Origin: Paraburkholderia podalyriae
GTDB taxonomy: Bacteria > Pseudomonadota > Gammaproteobacteria > Burkholderiales > Burkholderiaceae
DNA length: 64,000 bases
NCBI RefSeq assembly: GCF_014397785.1
Contig: NZ_VZQQ01000017.1
Coordinates: 1-64,000, forward strand
Direction: 5' to 3'
The notes under the pieces are model-generated. The model was not told where the DNA came from and searched no databases. It worked only from the letters and a program-made list of their open reading frames with translations. A program made the position numbers and the translations under genes. Shown piece after piece: positions 18,065 through 26,065 of this stretch. Numbering within the stretch: the first letter of the stretch is position 1; each line of letters opens with the position of its first letter.

Positions 18065-18790
18065 TCAGTGCACCGCCGACAATTCCGTGTCGAGCCGATC
18101 GGCCGGCACCGCGCCGGGCAGGCGGCGACCGTCGGCGAGGAACACCGTCGGCGTGCCTTCGACGTTCATCGAACGGCCGAGCGCGAGGTTTTTGTCGATC
18201 GCGGCGGTGTCGCAGGTGGCGGCGGCGGTCGGCGCCTGACGGTCCTGCATCCACGATTCCCACGCTTTCGCGCGATCGGCCGAGCACCAGATCGACTTCG
18301 ACTTGGCCGTCGAATCCGGCGACAGCACCGGGTATAGGAACGTGTAGACCGTCACGTTGTCGATCGACAGCAGCGTCTTTTCGAGCTGCTTGCAGTACGG
18401 GCAGTTCGGGTCGGAGAACACGGCGATCTTGCGCGCGCCGTTGCCGCGCACGACCTTCACCGCGTTGCCCAAAGGCAGGCTCGCGAAGTCGATGCGGTTG
18501 GTTTCCGACAGGCGTGCTTCGGTCAGGTTCTTGCGTGTCTTCGAGTCCACCAGATCGCCGAGCACCAGGTAGTCGCCGCTCGCATCGCTGTAGACGATCT
18601 GCGTGCCGAGATTCACTTCATACAGGCCCGCGATCGGCGTCTTCGACACGCTCTTGATCGTCACGTCGGAAAGACGTGTTTGCAGCGTGGCTTTGAGTTT
18701 GTCGGTGGCCTGATCGGCCTGCGCCGAGCAGCCGAGTGTAGCGGCAGCGATCGCGAGCGCGGCGGCGGCGATGCGGAAGGTCTTTTTCAT
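18065..18790 (-). CDS. dsbC: Thiol:disulfide interchange protein DsbC
   Basis: 241-aa periplasmic disulfide isomerase. A Sec signal peptide (KKTFRIAAAALAIAAATLG, cleavage probably after AQA at about 25) precedes an N-terminal dimerisation domain and a thioredoxin domain with active site CPYC at 130-133 (FSDPNCPYCKQLE). Two further Cys downstream match the structural disulfide of DsbC. It corrects non-native disulfides with electrons from DsbD. Confidence 0.93.
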   Translation of the reverse strand: MKKTFRIAAAALAIAAATLGCSAQADQATDKLKATLQTRLSDVTIKSVSKTPIAGLYEVNLGTQIVYSDASGDYLVLGDLVDSKTRKNLTEARLSETNRIDFASLPLGNAVKVVRGNGARKIAVFSDPNCPYCKQLEKTLLSIDNVTVYTFLYPVLSPDSTAKSKSIWCSADRAKAWESWMQDRQAPTAAATCDTAAIDKNLALGRSMNVEGTPTVFLADGRRLPGAVPADRLDTELSAVH

Positions 18791-18810
18791 GCTGGAGTCC
18801 TGGGTTCAGT

Positions 18811-18831
18811 CGCGCACTGTGCGCGTTTTTT
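18811..18831 (+). terminator. Hairpin followed by T-run upstream of dsbC
   Basis: CGCGCAC and GTGCGCG form an almost continuous dyad followed by TTTTTT on the plus strand. It reads as a plus-strand terminator, although no plus-strand gene ends here. On the minus strand it lies in the dsbC leader, about 20 bases before the start codon. Confidence 0.4.
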
Positions 18832-18870
18832 ACGTTCAGGCCGCGCGTTTCGGCCGCCGATCGGTTGAAT

Positions 18871-18900
18871 CAGGTTCGATCAGGTTCGATCAGGTTCGAT
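18871..18900. repeat. Three tandem copies of a 10-bp unit
   Basis: CAGGTTCGAT occurs three times head to tail, then a degraded copy (CGGGATCGGA). It is a simple short tandem repeat in the dsbC-ubiH-family intergenic space; copy number may vary by slippage. Confidence 0.8.
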
Positions 18901-19005
18901 CGGGATCGGATAGGGGCCGGATCGCAGCGCGTCGATGCGGTCATGATACCTGTCCCGGGCGCCCGTGACCGGCCACCGGCTATCCGCGCGACGCCTCGTT
19001 GCGGT

Positions 19006-20178
19006 TCACCCCAGCGCGGCCGACACCAGCCAGCGCTTGATGAATGGCTGCGCGCCGACGAACGCCATGCCGGTATTGCGCACGGCGCGTGCGAGCGGAC
19101 CGGGCACCGAGAACAGTTTCTGCAGCCCGTCGGTGGCGATCATCAGCGCTCGGATGTCTTCGCGGCGCGCGCGTTCATAGCGACGCAGCAGCACCATGTC
19201 GCCGAGATCGCGGAATGACTCCTTGCCGCCGATCGTGCTCGCGAGCGCGGCGACGTCGCGCAGGCCGAGGTTCATGCCCTGCCCTGCCAGCGGATGGATC
19301 AGATGGGCGGCATCGCCCACCAGCGCGACACGCGGCGCGACGAGCCGGTCCACGGTCTGCAGCGCGAGCGGAAAGCCCTGTGCGGGCGTCACGCAGTCGA
19401 GCGCGCCGAATTGCTCACCGCTCACATGCTCGACTTCGGCGGCGAGCCGCTCGGGATCGAGCGCGAGCAACTGCTCGGCGTGTTCGGTGCGGGCCGACCA
19501 GACCAGCGACACGTGGCCGTCCGACATCGGCAGCAACGCGATGATCTCGCCGTCGCGGAACCACTGATACGCGGATTCACCGTGCGGCTTCGCGGCCTTG
19601 AAATTGGCGACCACGCCAACCTGCCTGTAGTCGCGGCGCACCATCTTCGAGCCGATCTGCGCGCGCACCCACGAGTACGCGCCGTCCGCGCCGACTACCA
19701 GGTCCGCTTCGAGCACGCTGCCGTTCGCGAGGCCAACGCTCGCGCTGTCGACGGAGAAGTCGAGCGCCTGCGCGCGCGTGTCGATCCACGTGAGATTCGG
19801 CTGGAAGCGCAGCGCGGCATCGAGCGCGCGCTCGATCACCGACGACTCGACGATCCATGCAAGCTGCGGCACCGATGCCTGAAACGCGGAGAAATGCAGC
19901 TCGGCATGCGCGTCGCCGTAGACGCGCATGTCGTAGACGGGACCGAGCCGCGTCTGATCCAGCGCCTGCCAGACCCGCAGCCGTTCGAGCAAGGCCTGCG
20001 AACTCGACGACAACGCATAGACGCGCGAGTCGAAGACAGCACCGGCGGCCAGCGCCGCGCAAGGCTGCGCGAGCAGTGCGACACGCAGTCCCGCTTGCGT
20101 GAGCGCGAGCGCCGCGGTCTTGCCGACGAGCCCGCCGCCGATCACGGCGGCATCAAAGGTCTGGTGGTGTGCGTTCAT
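19006..20178 (-). CDS. UbiH/UbiF/COQ6-family FAD-dependent hydroxylase
   Basis: 390-aa flavoprotein monooxygenase of the ubiquinone-hydroxylase family. N-terminal dinucleotide fold VIGGGLVGKTAAL, the central VVGADGAYSWVR (DG motif) and the C-terminal GDAAHLIHPLAGQGMNLGL (GD motif) are all present. It probably hydroxylates a polyprenyl-benzoquinol ring in ubiquinone synthesis. Which ring position (UbiH, UbiF or UbiI) cannot be told from motifs alone. The start at 20178 gives MNAHHQTFDAAVIGGG. Confidence 0.9.
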   Translation of the reverse strand: MNAHHQTFDAAVIGGGLVGKTAALALTQAGLRVALLAQPCAALAAGAVFDSRVYALSSSSQALLERLRVWQALDQTRLGPVYDMRVYGDAHAELHFSAFQASVPQLAWIVESSVIERALDAALRFQPNLTWIDTRAQALDFSVDSASVGLANGSVLEADLVVGADGAYSWVRAQIGSKMVRRDYRQVGVVANFKAAKPHGESAYQWFRDGEIIALLPMSDGHVSLVWSARTEHAEQLLALDPERLAAEVEHVSGEQFGALDCVTPAQGFPLALQTVDRLVAPRVALVGDAAHLIHPLAGQGMNLGLRDVAALASTIGGKESFRDLGDMVLLRRYERARREDIRALMIATDGLQKLFSVPGPLARAVRNTGMAFVGAQPFIKRWLVSAALG

Positions 20179-20344
20179 GCGCGCATTATAGCCGCGGGGG
20201 GTGCGGGGGACGGATCGATCGGCGGGGCATTTGGGCTCGGTGCACGGGGCCTCGCGGGCTCGTGCCGGACGCGGTGTGATGGGGGTCGCGGCCCGGGGTT
20301 GTCTGCGGGCGAAGCGCGTTGCCGCGCGTCCTCGATGCGTGCTG

Positions 20345-20713
20345 CTAATGCGTCGCGGCGCTTGCCGCGAGCGCCGCATTCGCCTCGCGCGTGCGCATGA
20401 AATCGGGATCGGACGAGAGGATGCGCCACGCGGCTGCCTCGAGCTCCGCCTTGCGATCGCGCTGATCGCCGCGCACCGCGCAGTCGGGGAATACGCGGTC
20501 GTACGCGTGCCACAGCGAGTCGTAGTCGTTCTTGTCAGCGAACTGCGCGATATTGGCACGGTCTTCGCGCGCGAGGTGGGCCGTCAGGCAATCGATCGTC
20601 TGACGGTCCGTGGTGGCCTGCGCCTCGTCGAAATTCGGCGCGACCCACGTCGCGACTACGCTTACCACGATCGCGCCAACGATGCCGATCCCGACCCATC
20701 TGATGATTCGCAC
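20345..20713 (-). CDS. Small membrane-anchored hypothetical protein
   Basis: 122 aa. One N-terminal hydrophobic span (about 5-25, WVGIGIVGAIVVSVVATWV) is followed by a polar, charged domain with two Cys (TIDCLTAHL and FPDCAVRG), suggesting a periplasmic domain that could hold a disulfide. The start codon is GTG at 20713, supported by GGGGGAG four bases upstream. It lies upstream of the UbiH-family gene in the same orientation and divergent from ychF. No family recognised. Confidence 0.6.
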   Translation of the reverse strand: MRIIRWVGIGIVGAIVVSVVATWVAPNFDEAQATTDRQTIDCLTAHLAREDRANIAQFADKNDYDSLWHAYDRVFPDCAVRGDQRDRKAELEAAAWRILSSDPDFMRTREANAALAASAATH

Positions 20714-20976
20714 GCTGCTCCCCCGGAAATTGAGCTCTGCCGGCTCTGAGCTGACGATTCTACAGTGGCTTCGCGCAAATGCGCCGGCCGGTCCGCTCGG
20801 GCGAACGGGTTACAATTGCGCTTTCCGTGAAAACTCGCACTCAATCGTCGAGCCAACGCCCCGATTCGGTGACTTGTCCGCTCCGCTGAGCCTGCCCCGC
20901 CCTACGCGAAGGCTTGCCGAATCCGCGCACAGCGTCGAGCGCATCACACAACCTACTGATTGACTGAAGGATTTCC

Positions 20977-22071
20977 ATGAGCCTCAAATGCGGCATCGTC
21001 GGCCTGCCCAACGTCGGCAAGTCCACCCTGTTCAACGCGCTGACCAAGGCGGGCATCGCCGCGGAAAACTATCCGTTCTGCACGATCGAGCCGAACGTCG
21101 GCATCGTCGAGGTGCCGGACGCGCGTCTGAAGGCGCTCGCCGAAATCGTCAAGCCGGAGCGCATCCTGCCGGCCGTGGTCGAGTTCGTCGACATCGCTGG
21201 TCTGGTGGCCGGTGCGAGCAAGGGCGAAGGCCTCGGCAACCAGTTCCTCGCGAATATCCGCGAAACCGACGCGATCACGCACGTCGTGCGCTGCTTCGAA
21301 GACGACAACGTGATTCACGTCGCGAACAAGATCGATCCGCTGTCGGACATCGAGGTGATCAACACCGAGCTCGCGCTTGCCGATCTCGCCACCGTCGAGA
21401 AGGCGCTCGCGCGCTATTCCAAGGCGGCCAAGTCGGGCAACGACAAGGAAGCCGCGAAGAACGCGGCGGTGCTGGAGAAGGTCCGCGCGCAGCTCGACCA
21501 GGCGAAGCCGGTCCGCGCGCTCGACCTGACCGATGAAGAAAAGGCCACGCTCAAGCCGTTCTGCCTGATCACCGCCAAGCCGACGATGTACGTCGCCAAC
21601 GTGAAGGAACACGGCTTCGAGAACAACCCGCACCTCGACGCGATCACGAAGTTCGCGGCCGCTGAAGGCGCGCCGGTGGTGGCCGTGTGCGCGGCCGTCG
21701 AAGCGGACATCGCCGACCTCGACGAAGCCGACATGGAAGTCTTCCTCGCCGACATGGGCATGCATGAGCCGGGCTTGAACCGCGTGATCCGCGCGGGCTT
21801 CAAGCTGCTCGGCCTGCAGACCTACTTCACGGCCGGCGTGAAGGAAGTGCGCGCGTGGACGATCCACGTCGGCGATACGGCGCCGAAGGCAGCCGGCGCG
21901 ATCCACACCGACTTCGAGCGCGGCTTCATCCGGGCGCAGACGATCAGCTTCGACGACTACATCACCTACAAGGGCGAGCAAGGCGCAAAGGAAGCCGGCA
22001 AGATGCGCGCCGAAGGCAAGGAGTACGTCGTGCACGATGGCGACGTGATGAACTTTTTGTTCAACGTGTAA
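20977..22071 (+). CDS. ychF: Redox-regulated ATPase YchF (Obg/OLA1 family)
   Basis: 364-aa P-loop protein. G1 is GLPNVGKSTLFNALT near residues 8-22, G3 is DIAGLVAGASKGEGLGNQFL, and the usual NKxD is replaced by NVKE (YVANVKEHG), which explains the ATP rather than GTP preference in this family. The C-terminal TGS domain ends GDVMNFLFNV. It binds ribosomes and affects stress responses. TACAAT at 20811-20816 is a candidate -10, giving a leader of about 150 bases. Confidence 0.96.
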   Translation: MSLKCGIVGLPNVGKSTLFNALTKAGIAAENYPFCTIEPNVGIVEVPDARLKALAEIVKPERILPAVVEFVDIAGLVAGASKGEGLGNQFLANIRETDAITHVVRCFEDDNVIHVANKIDPLSDIEVINTELALADLATVEKALARYSKAAKSGNDKEAAKNAAVLEKVRAQLDQAKPVRALDLTDEEKATLKPFCLITAKPTMYVANVKEHGFENNPHLDAITKFAAAEGAPVVAVCAAVEADIADLDEADMEVFLADMGMHEPGLNRVIRAGFKLLGLQTYFTAGVKEVRAWTIHVGDTAPKAAGAIHTDFERGFIRAQTISFDDYITYKGEQGAKEAGKMRAEGKEYVVHDGDVMNFLFNV

Positions 22072-22238
22072 GCATGAACTGTTGTTCTCGGGTGTTCGCC
22101 GACATTCTCGAATTCAGTTACCTCCTTTTAGCACGAGGGCTTTCAGTTCACCAGTGTTCGTGACCGTTCGTTGCTATTCTGGCGATGTGGGACATCATAT
22201 GAGGCACGCAGGACCATGCCCGATGCTCTCAAGTAGTC

Positions 22239-22607
22239 ATGCCCCCACATCGTTCGGATGCTCCTGACAATACAGAGAAAGCGCAATCCCGCAGCACCAC
22301 TTCACCGCAGCGCTCTACGAAGCCGCGGGTCAGTGATGTCGCACTGCGTGCACTGAAACCCGCGGAAAAGCCGTACAAGTATTCGGTCGGCGAATGGCTT
22401 TATCTGAAAGTGGCTCCGCAAGGTTCCGAGCTCTGGCGCTGGAAATATCGCCTTGCGTGGCAAAGAAAACCGCTACGCCATTGGCAGCTACCCGCAAACT
22501 GAAAAAGCGCCGCGAGCCCGTGACTCCATTGCCAACACACGCCGAGACCTCGGAAAGCTGCACCGGTCGCCAAGGAAGGCGTCGCCTACCTGCAGGCCTA
22601 TAAATAA
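22239..22607 (+). pseudogene. Remnant of a tyrosine-recombinase (phage-type integrase), N-terminal arm-binding domain
   Basis: The first frame encodes SDVALRALKPAEKPYKYSVG and LYLKVAPQGSELWRWKYRL, the start of the DUF4102 arm-binding domain of P4-type integrases. It then shifts frame: RGKENRYAIGSYPQTEK continues the family pattern from about 22457 in a second frame, and a third frame carries PVAKEGVAYLQAYK to a stop near 22605. The catalytic recombinase domain is absent. This is a decayed fragment marking past insertion next to ychF. No flanking tRNA or direct repeat was found by eye. Confidence 0.75.
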
Positions 22608-22909
22608 GTGGGAATCTTTGCTTTACAGGCTTCTAATATCTCCGTACTCGGATCTGTTATGCCGAAGCGATACTTGCAATAGTCGGCAAAGCGTGATCGG
22701 TCCAACGGTGGCAGACGGTCGACGGGCGCGTCATCGCCTTCATTGGCGTACGGGTCGTAGAATTGAAGTTGCAAAGTCGGATATCGCTTTAAAAAGAACG
22801 TCGTTTGGACCTCGTGATCGAGGTAAGAATGGACGTATCCCGTATAGGCGATTGCCAACATGACGCAGGCTGCGCAGGCAACTGCTGCCAAGCATTTGCC
22901 CGCTTTCAT
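22598..22909 (-). CDS. Putative immunity protein, membrane-anchored or periplasmic
   Basis: 103 aa with an N-terminal hydrophobic segment (about 5-24, CLAAVACAACVMLAIAYTG) then a polar domain with two Cys (ADYCKYRF and LEACKAKI). It is placed to act in the periplasm. Its ATG overlaps the stop of the upstream amidase gene by four bases (ATGA at 22906-22909), so the two are translationally coupled. A small exported protein directly behind a peptidoglycan-amidase toxin is the classic immunity arrangement. The family is not recognised; the role is inferred from position and topology. Confidence 0.6.
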   Translation of the reverse strand: MKAGKCLAAVACAACVMLAIAYTGYVHSYLDHEVQTTFFLKRYPTLQLQFYDPYANEGDDAPVDRLPPLDRSRFADYCKYRFGITDPSTEILEACKAKIPTYL

Positions 22910-23628
22910 GGTGCGCCTAGTCCCATCGATTTCCTCAATTCCCTGACGATCTCAAGTCCAAAGTTGCCGGGACAAATCTTCCCCTCACCAAGTTGCCCGG
23001 GAAACTCGCGGTGTCCGCCGAGAGTGTCAACGTGAAAAAATTCTCGGAGGATTCCGACGAATGCCGTCAACGATTGAACCTGGCGTTCGTCGACCTTTGG
23101 TGGACGGGCGAAGCCCACCGCGCCCAAGAATTTTTGAAGCTTGGCGACGCCGTCGTGCCCCTCACCAGGCTCGGTCAAGTTTTCCAGCAATACGATGCCA
23201 ATAACACCCGTATTGTAGTTGTGCACGTTTTCACCCTTGAAGCGGATATCTCGCCCTTCGAAGACGTTTCCGAAGCAGTCAAGCGCGTAGTGATAGCCAA
23301 TGTCATCGCTGGGTGCAATGCTCTTGTCCATCTGCATTTCTTGAATGTCTTGCAACTGAAGCGCGGCAGGGCCGCACGAAAAGCTACGTCCTGCATGATG
23401 AATGGCGATCCTTTTGTAGTTCCAATCGTCATGCATACGCTCTGAGCGATTCTTGTGTGCAGCCCAATCCGACCGCTCGACAAAGTTCATGCCGCCTTGG
23501 CGCACCCGATTGATGATCGCCTGCCGCGTCGCGGCTCGGTCATTGACGGAAACCGATATGACGTCGCCAGCATTCCCATCCGCGGTGGTATGGCTGGACG
23601 TCCAGTGTTGATTTTTATAGTCAGCCAT
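22906..23628 (-). CDS. Peptidoglycan amidase (Amidase_2/PGRP fold), putative T6SS effector
   Basis: 240-aa N-acetylmuramoyl-L-alanine amidase-like protein. The T7-lysozyme/PGRP zinc site is complete: first His in IAIHHAG (H77/H78), H206 in GGHREFPG and C219 in KICPG, with catalytic Y112 (DIGYHYALD) and K217 matching the T7-lysozyme Tyr and Lys. Such enzymes cut the MurNAc-L-Ala bond. There is no signal peptide, so it needs another delivery route. ATG 23628 is preferred over a GTG two codons upstream. The PAAR gene ends 11 bases before it and the putative immunity gene overlaps its end. Confidence 0.8.
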   Translation of the reverse strand: MADYKNQHWTSSHTTADGNAGDVISVSVNDRAATRQAIINRVRQGGMNFVERSDWAAHKNRSERMHDDWNYKRIAIHHAGRSFSCGPAALQLQDIQEMQMDKSIAPSDDIGYHYALDCFGNVFEGRDIRFKGENVHNYNTGVIGIVLLENLTEPGEGHDGVAKLQKFLGAVGFARPPKVDERQVQSLTAFVGILREFFHVDTLGGHREFPGQLGEGKICPGNFGLEIVRELRKSMGLGAP

Positions 23629-23639
23629 GCTCACGGCCC

Positions 23640-24200
23640 TTAACTGTATGTGAGGTTCCGCTTCGGGGACGCAAAAATCACGTGGATGCGAAACGACCTG
23701 GATCCATCGGTCTCGATCGTCGCATACCCATTGTCGTCAGTGCGACCGGACTGCTCGCGCCCTTCTACGTCAGCTATGAATGGTCGATTCGTCAGCGGCT
23801 CACCTGTCGAGCTGTCGGACACATAAATGCGTTTCAGGTGCCGCCGTGCCGTTTGGGCGTTCTTGCTCCTCTGTGCGCCTTGACGCATATGTCCCGTGCC
23901 GGCCAGCTCGCGAGACTCGAACGACATCGACGCATTGTTCTGAGACGCAATCAGGCGTGGCGGTGGGTCGCACTTGCAGATGCAGATATCGTTCTCCAGC
24001 GCGATCTGCTTTCCGTGGAGCGTCATCGGTCGATACGGAGGCACGTTACAAATATGACCGGTCGACTTGCACGCATGACAATATATCTGCGCACCGTGAT
24101 AGGCCAAGGGCTTACCGTGATTTGTGAACCTTTCTTCCGCCTGAATCACGACACCACCGGCCGTTGTCTTGTCGCCGAGTACTATGAAATACCGCCTCAT
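23640..24200 (-). CDS. PAAR-domain protein with C-terminal beta extension (T6SS spike tip)
   Basis: 186 aa. Residues 1-85 are a PAAR domain (LGDKTTAGGVVI, HGKPLAYHGAQIYC, PMTLHGKQIALENDICIC) with Cys at 41, 44, 51, 73, 75 and 77 that could bind the tip zinc. After a Ser/Gln/Arg-rich linker, 121-186 look like the Ig/transthyretin-like extension of PAAR adaptors (RIYVSDSSTGEPLTNRPF, GRTDDNGYATIETDG). The ATG at 24200 has AAGGAG five bases upstream. PAAR proteins cap VgrG and carry effectors; the amidase behind it is the likely cargo. No vgrG or T6SS core gene is in the window. Confidence 0.82.
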   Translation of the reverse strand: MRRYFIVLGDKTTAGGVVIQAEERFTNHGKPLAYHGAQIYCHACKSTGHICNVPPYRPMTLHGKQIALENDICICKCDPPPRLIASQNNASMSFESRELAGTGHMRQGAQRSKNAQTARRHLKRIYVSDSSTGEPLTNRPFIADVEGREQSGRTDDNGYATIETDGSRSFRIHVIFASPKRNLTYS

Positions 24201-24210
24201 GCATACTCCT

Positions 24211-24430
24211 TCAGTCACAATTCACAAACAGCCGATCGCCCGACTCCGGGTCGTACACCGCGCCTTGATCGCCGATTCCTTTGCGAGCCGGTCAACAGGT
24301 GTCCTCGACGGCATCCACATAAGCGCCAGCTCGCGCGTTTCAGCATGTGCGCTCTCGACCAATGGTCCATCGCTTCGAGGTATGTCCACGTCATTGTTGA
24401 CACCTTCGTATCAAGTCGAGAGACTGAGCT
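24211..24430 (-). pseudogene. Possible frameshifted remnant of an unidentified gene upstream of the PAAR gene
   Basis: Reading the minus strand, one frame gives a plausible protein stretch (VNNDVDIPRSDGPLVESAH, then ETRELALMWMPS). After about 24275 a different frame continues with GDQGAVYDPESGDRLFVNC and stops at 24211, just before the PAAR start. Such fragments in two frames suggest a degraded C-terminus of a gene once heading the cassette. I do not recognise the family and confidence is low. The rest of 24201-24667 shows no gene. Confidence 0.3.
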
Positions 24431-24667
24431 TACGGCATTAGCACATGGGCGAATGTCAAAAGTGGTGAAGGTCCGACGAGCGCATCCACGCGGCACCGCA
24501 CCACGACCTGCATCGCCCGAGCCCACCCGAGTCCCCTCCCGTTTATTTCCTTTCCCCGACAGCCAATGCTAAATTTCGGCTTCCGGCGCGCCGCCGCCGG
24601 AATGTCATCGAACACAAATAGAATCGCGCGATTCGCGTCCGCGCCCTTCCGAACAGGAGACAAATCG

Positions 24668-25993
24668 ATGAATTACAAGCCGCTGTTCCGTTCACTTTCC
24701 CTCGCCGCCGTATTAAGCATCGGCGTCGGCCAGGCGGCTCACGCCGCGACCGAAATCCAGTTCTGGCATGCAATGGAAGCCGCACTGGGCGAACGTCTGA
24801 ACGACATCGCGAACGACTTCAACAAATCGCAGAGCGACTACGAGATCGTGCCCGTGTTCAAGGGCACCTACGACCAGACCCTCGCCGCCGGCATCGCCGC
24901 TTATCGCAGCGGCAACGCGCCGGCCATCCTGCAGGTCTACGAAGTCGGCACCGCGACGATGATGCAGGCCAAGAAAGCCATCGTCCCGGTGACGCAGGTA
25001 TTCAAGAGCGCGGGCGTGCCGCTCGACCAGAAAGCCTTCGTGCCGACCATCGCGAGCTATTACAGCGACTCGAAAACCGGCGAGCTGATCTCGATGCCGT
25101 TCAACAGCTCGACGCCGGTGCTGTACTACAACAAGGATGCGTTCAAGAAGGCCGGACTCGATCCGAACCAGCCGCCGAAGACCTGGGCCGAGCTGCGCGC
25201 CGACGCGCAAAAGCTGAAGGCGTCAGGCATGTCCTGCGGCTACTCGTCGGGCTGGCAGAGCTGGATTCAGCTCGAGAACTACAGCGCGTGGCATGCGGCG
25301 CCGTTTGCGTCGCGTAACAACGGCTTCGATGGCATGGACGCGCAGCTCGAATTCAACAAGCCGCTGCAGGTCGCGCACATCCAGTTCCTGCAGAACATGG
25401 CGAAGGACGGCACGTTCACCTATGTCGGCCGCAAGGACGAACCGGTGTCGAAGTTCTATAGCGGCGACTGCGGCATCATCACGAACTCGTCGGGCTCGCT
25501 CGCGACGATCAAGAAATACGCGAAGTTCAGCTTCGGCACCGGCATGATGCCGTACGACGACAGCGTGAAGGGCGCGCCGCAGAACGCGATCATCGGCGGG
25601 GCAAGTCTGTGGGTGCTGTCGGGCAAGGACCCGGCCGTCTACAAGGGCGTCGCGAAGTTCCTCGCGTACCTGGCCACGGCACCGGTCGCCGCGAAGTGGC
25701 ATCAGGACACGGGCTATCTGCCGGTCACGACCGCCGCGTACGATCTGACGCGCCAGCAGGGCTTCTACGACAAGAACCCCGGCAGCGACACCGCGATCCG
25801 CCAGATGCTGAACAAGCCGCCGCTGCCGTTCACGAAGGGCCTGCGTCTAGGCAACATGCCGCAGATCCGCACCGTGATCGACGAAGAACTCGAGCAGGTG
25901 TGGGCGGACAAGAAGACGCCGCAGCAGGCGCTCGACTCCTCCGTCGCGCGCGGCGACGACCTGCTGCGCCGCTTCGAAAAGGCCGGTAACTAA
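24668..25993 (+). CDS. ugpB: sn-Glycerol-3-phosphate ABC transporter, periplasmic binding protein
   Basis: 441-aa extracellular solute-binding protein family 1. A Sec signal peptide (LFRSLSLAAVLSIGVGQAAHA) is cleaved near residue 27, before ATEIQFWHAMEAALGE, the characteristic UgpB start. YNSTPVLYYNKDAFKKAG-type and IIGGASLWVL segments also match. It binds glycerol-3-phosphate (and possibly glycerophosphodiesters) in the periplasm. The ATG at 24668 is preceded by ACAGGAGACAAATCG. First gene of the ugpBAEC operon; a hairpin follows. Confidence 0.92.
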   Translation: MNYKPLFRSLSLAAVLSIGVGQAAHAATEIQFWHAMEAALGERLNDIANDFNKSQSDYEIVPVFKGTYDQTLAAGIAAYRSGNAPAILQVYEVGTATMMQAKKAIVPVTQVFKSAGVPLDQKAFVPTIASYYSDSKTGELISMPFNSSTPVLYYNKDAFKKAGLDPNQPPKTWAELRADAQKLKASGMSCGYSSGWQSWIQLENYSAWHAAPFASRNNGFDGMDAQLEFNKPLQVAHIQFLQNMAKDGTFTYVGRKDEPVSKFYSGDCGIITNSSGSLATIKKYAKFSFGTGMMPYDDSVKGAPQNAIIGGASLWVLSGKDPAVYKGVAKFLAYLATAPVAAKWHQDTGYLPVTTAAYDLTRQQGFYDKNPGSDTAIRQMLNKPPLPFTKGLRLGNMPQIRTVIDEELEQVWADKKTPQQALDSSVARGDDLLRRFEKAGN

Positions 25994-26009
25994 GCATCGT
26001 CTGCTGGCA

Positions 26010-26037
26010 GGGTTCCGGCGCTCCCGCGCGGGAACCC
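26010..26037 (+). repeat. Intercistronic hairpin between ugpB and ugpA
   Basis: GGGTTCCGGCGC and GCGCGGGAACCC pair with one mismatch around a TCCC loop. There is no T-run. Hairpins in this position commonly protect the upstream mRNA so that binding protein exceeds membrane subunits; that role here is inference. Confidence 0.7.
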
Positions 26038-26065
26038 GTCGTTACAGCACACTCTGGAAATCCCG

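Noticed and set aside
18871..18900. Possible CRISPR array
   Set aside because: The units are only 10 bp and adjacent, with no spacers. No CRISPR array or cas gene was seen anywhere in the window.
22072..24667. A complete type VI secretion cluster
   Set aside because: Only PAAR, an amidase and a putative immunity gene are present; no tss genes, vgrG or clpV occur in the window.
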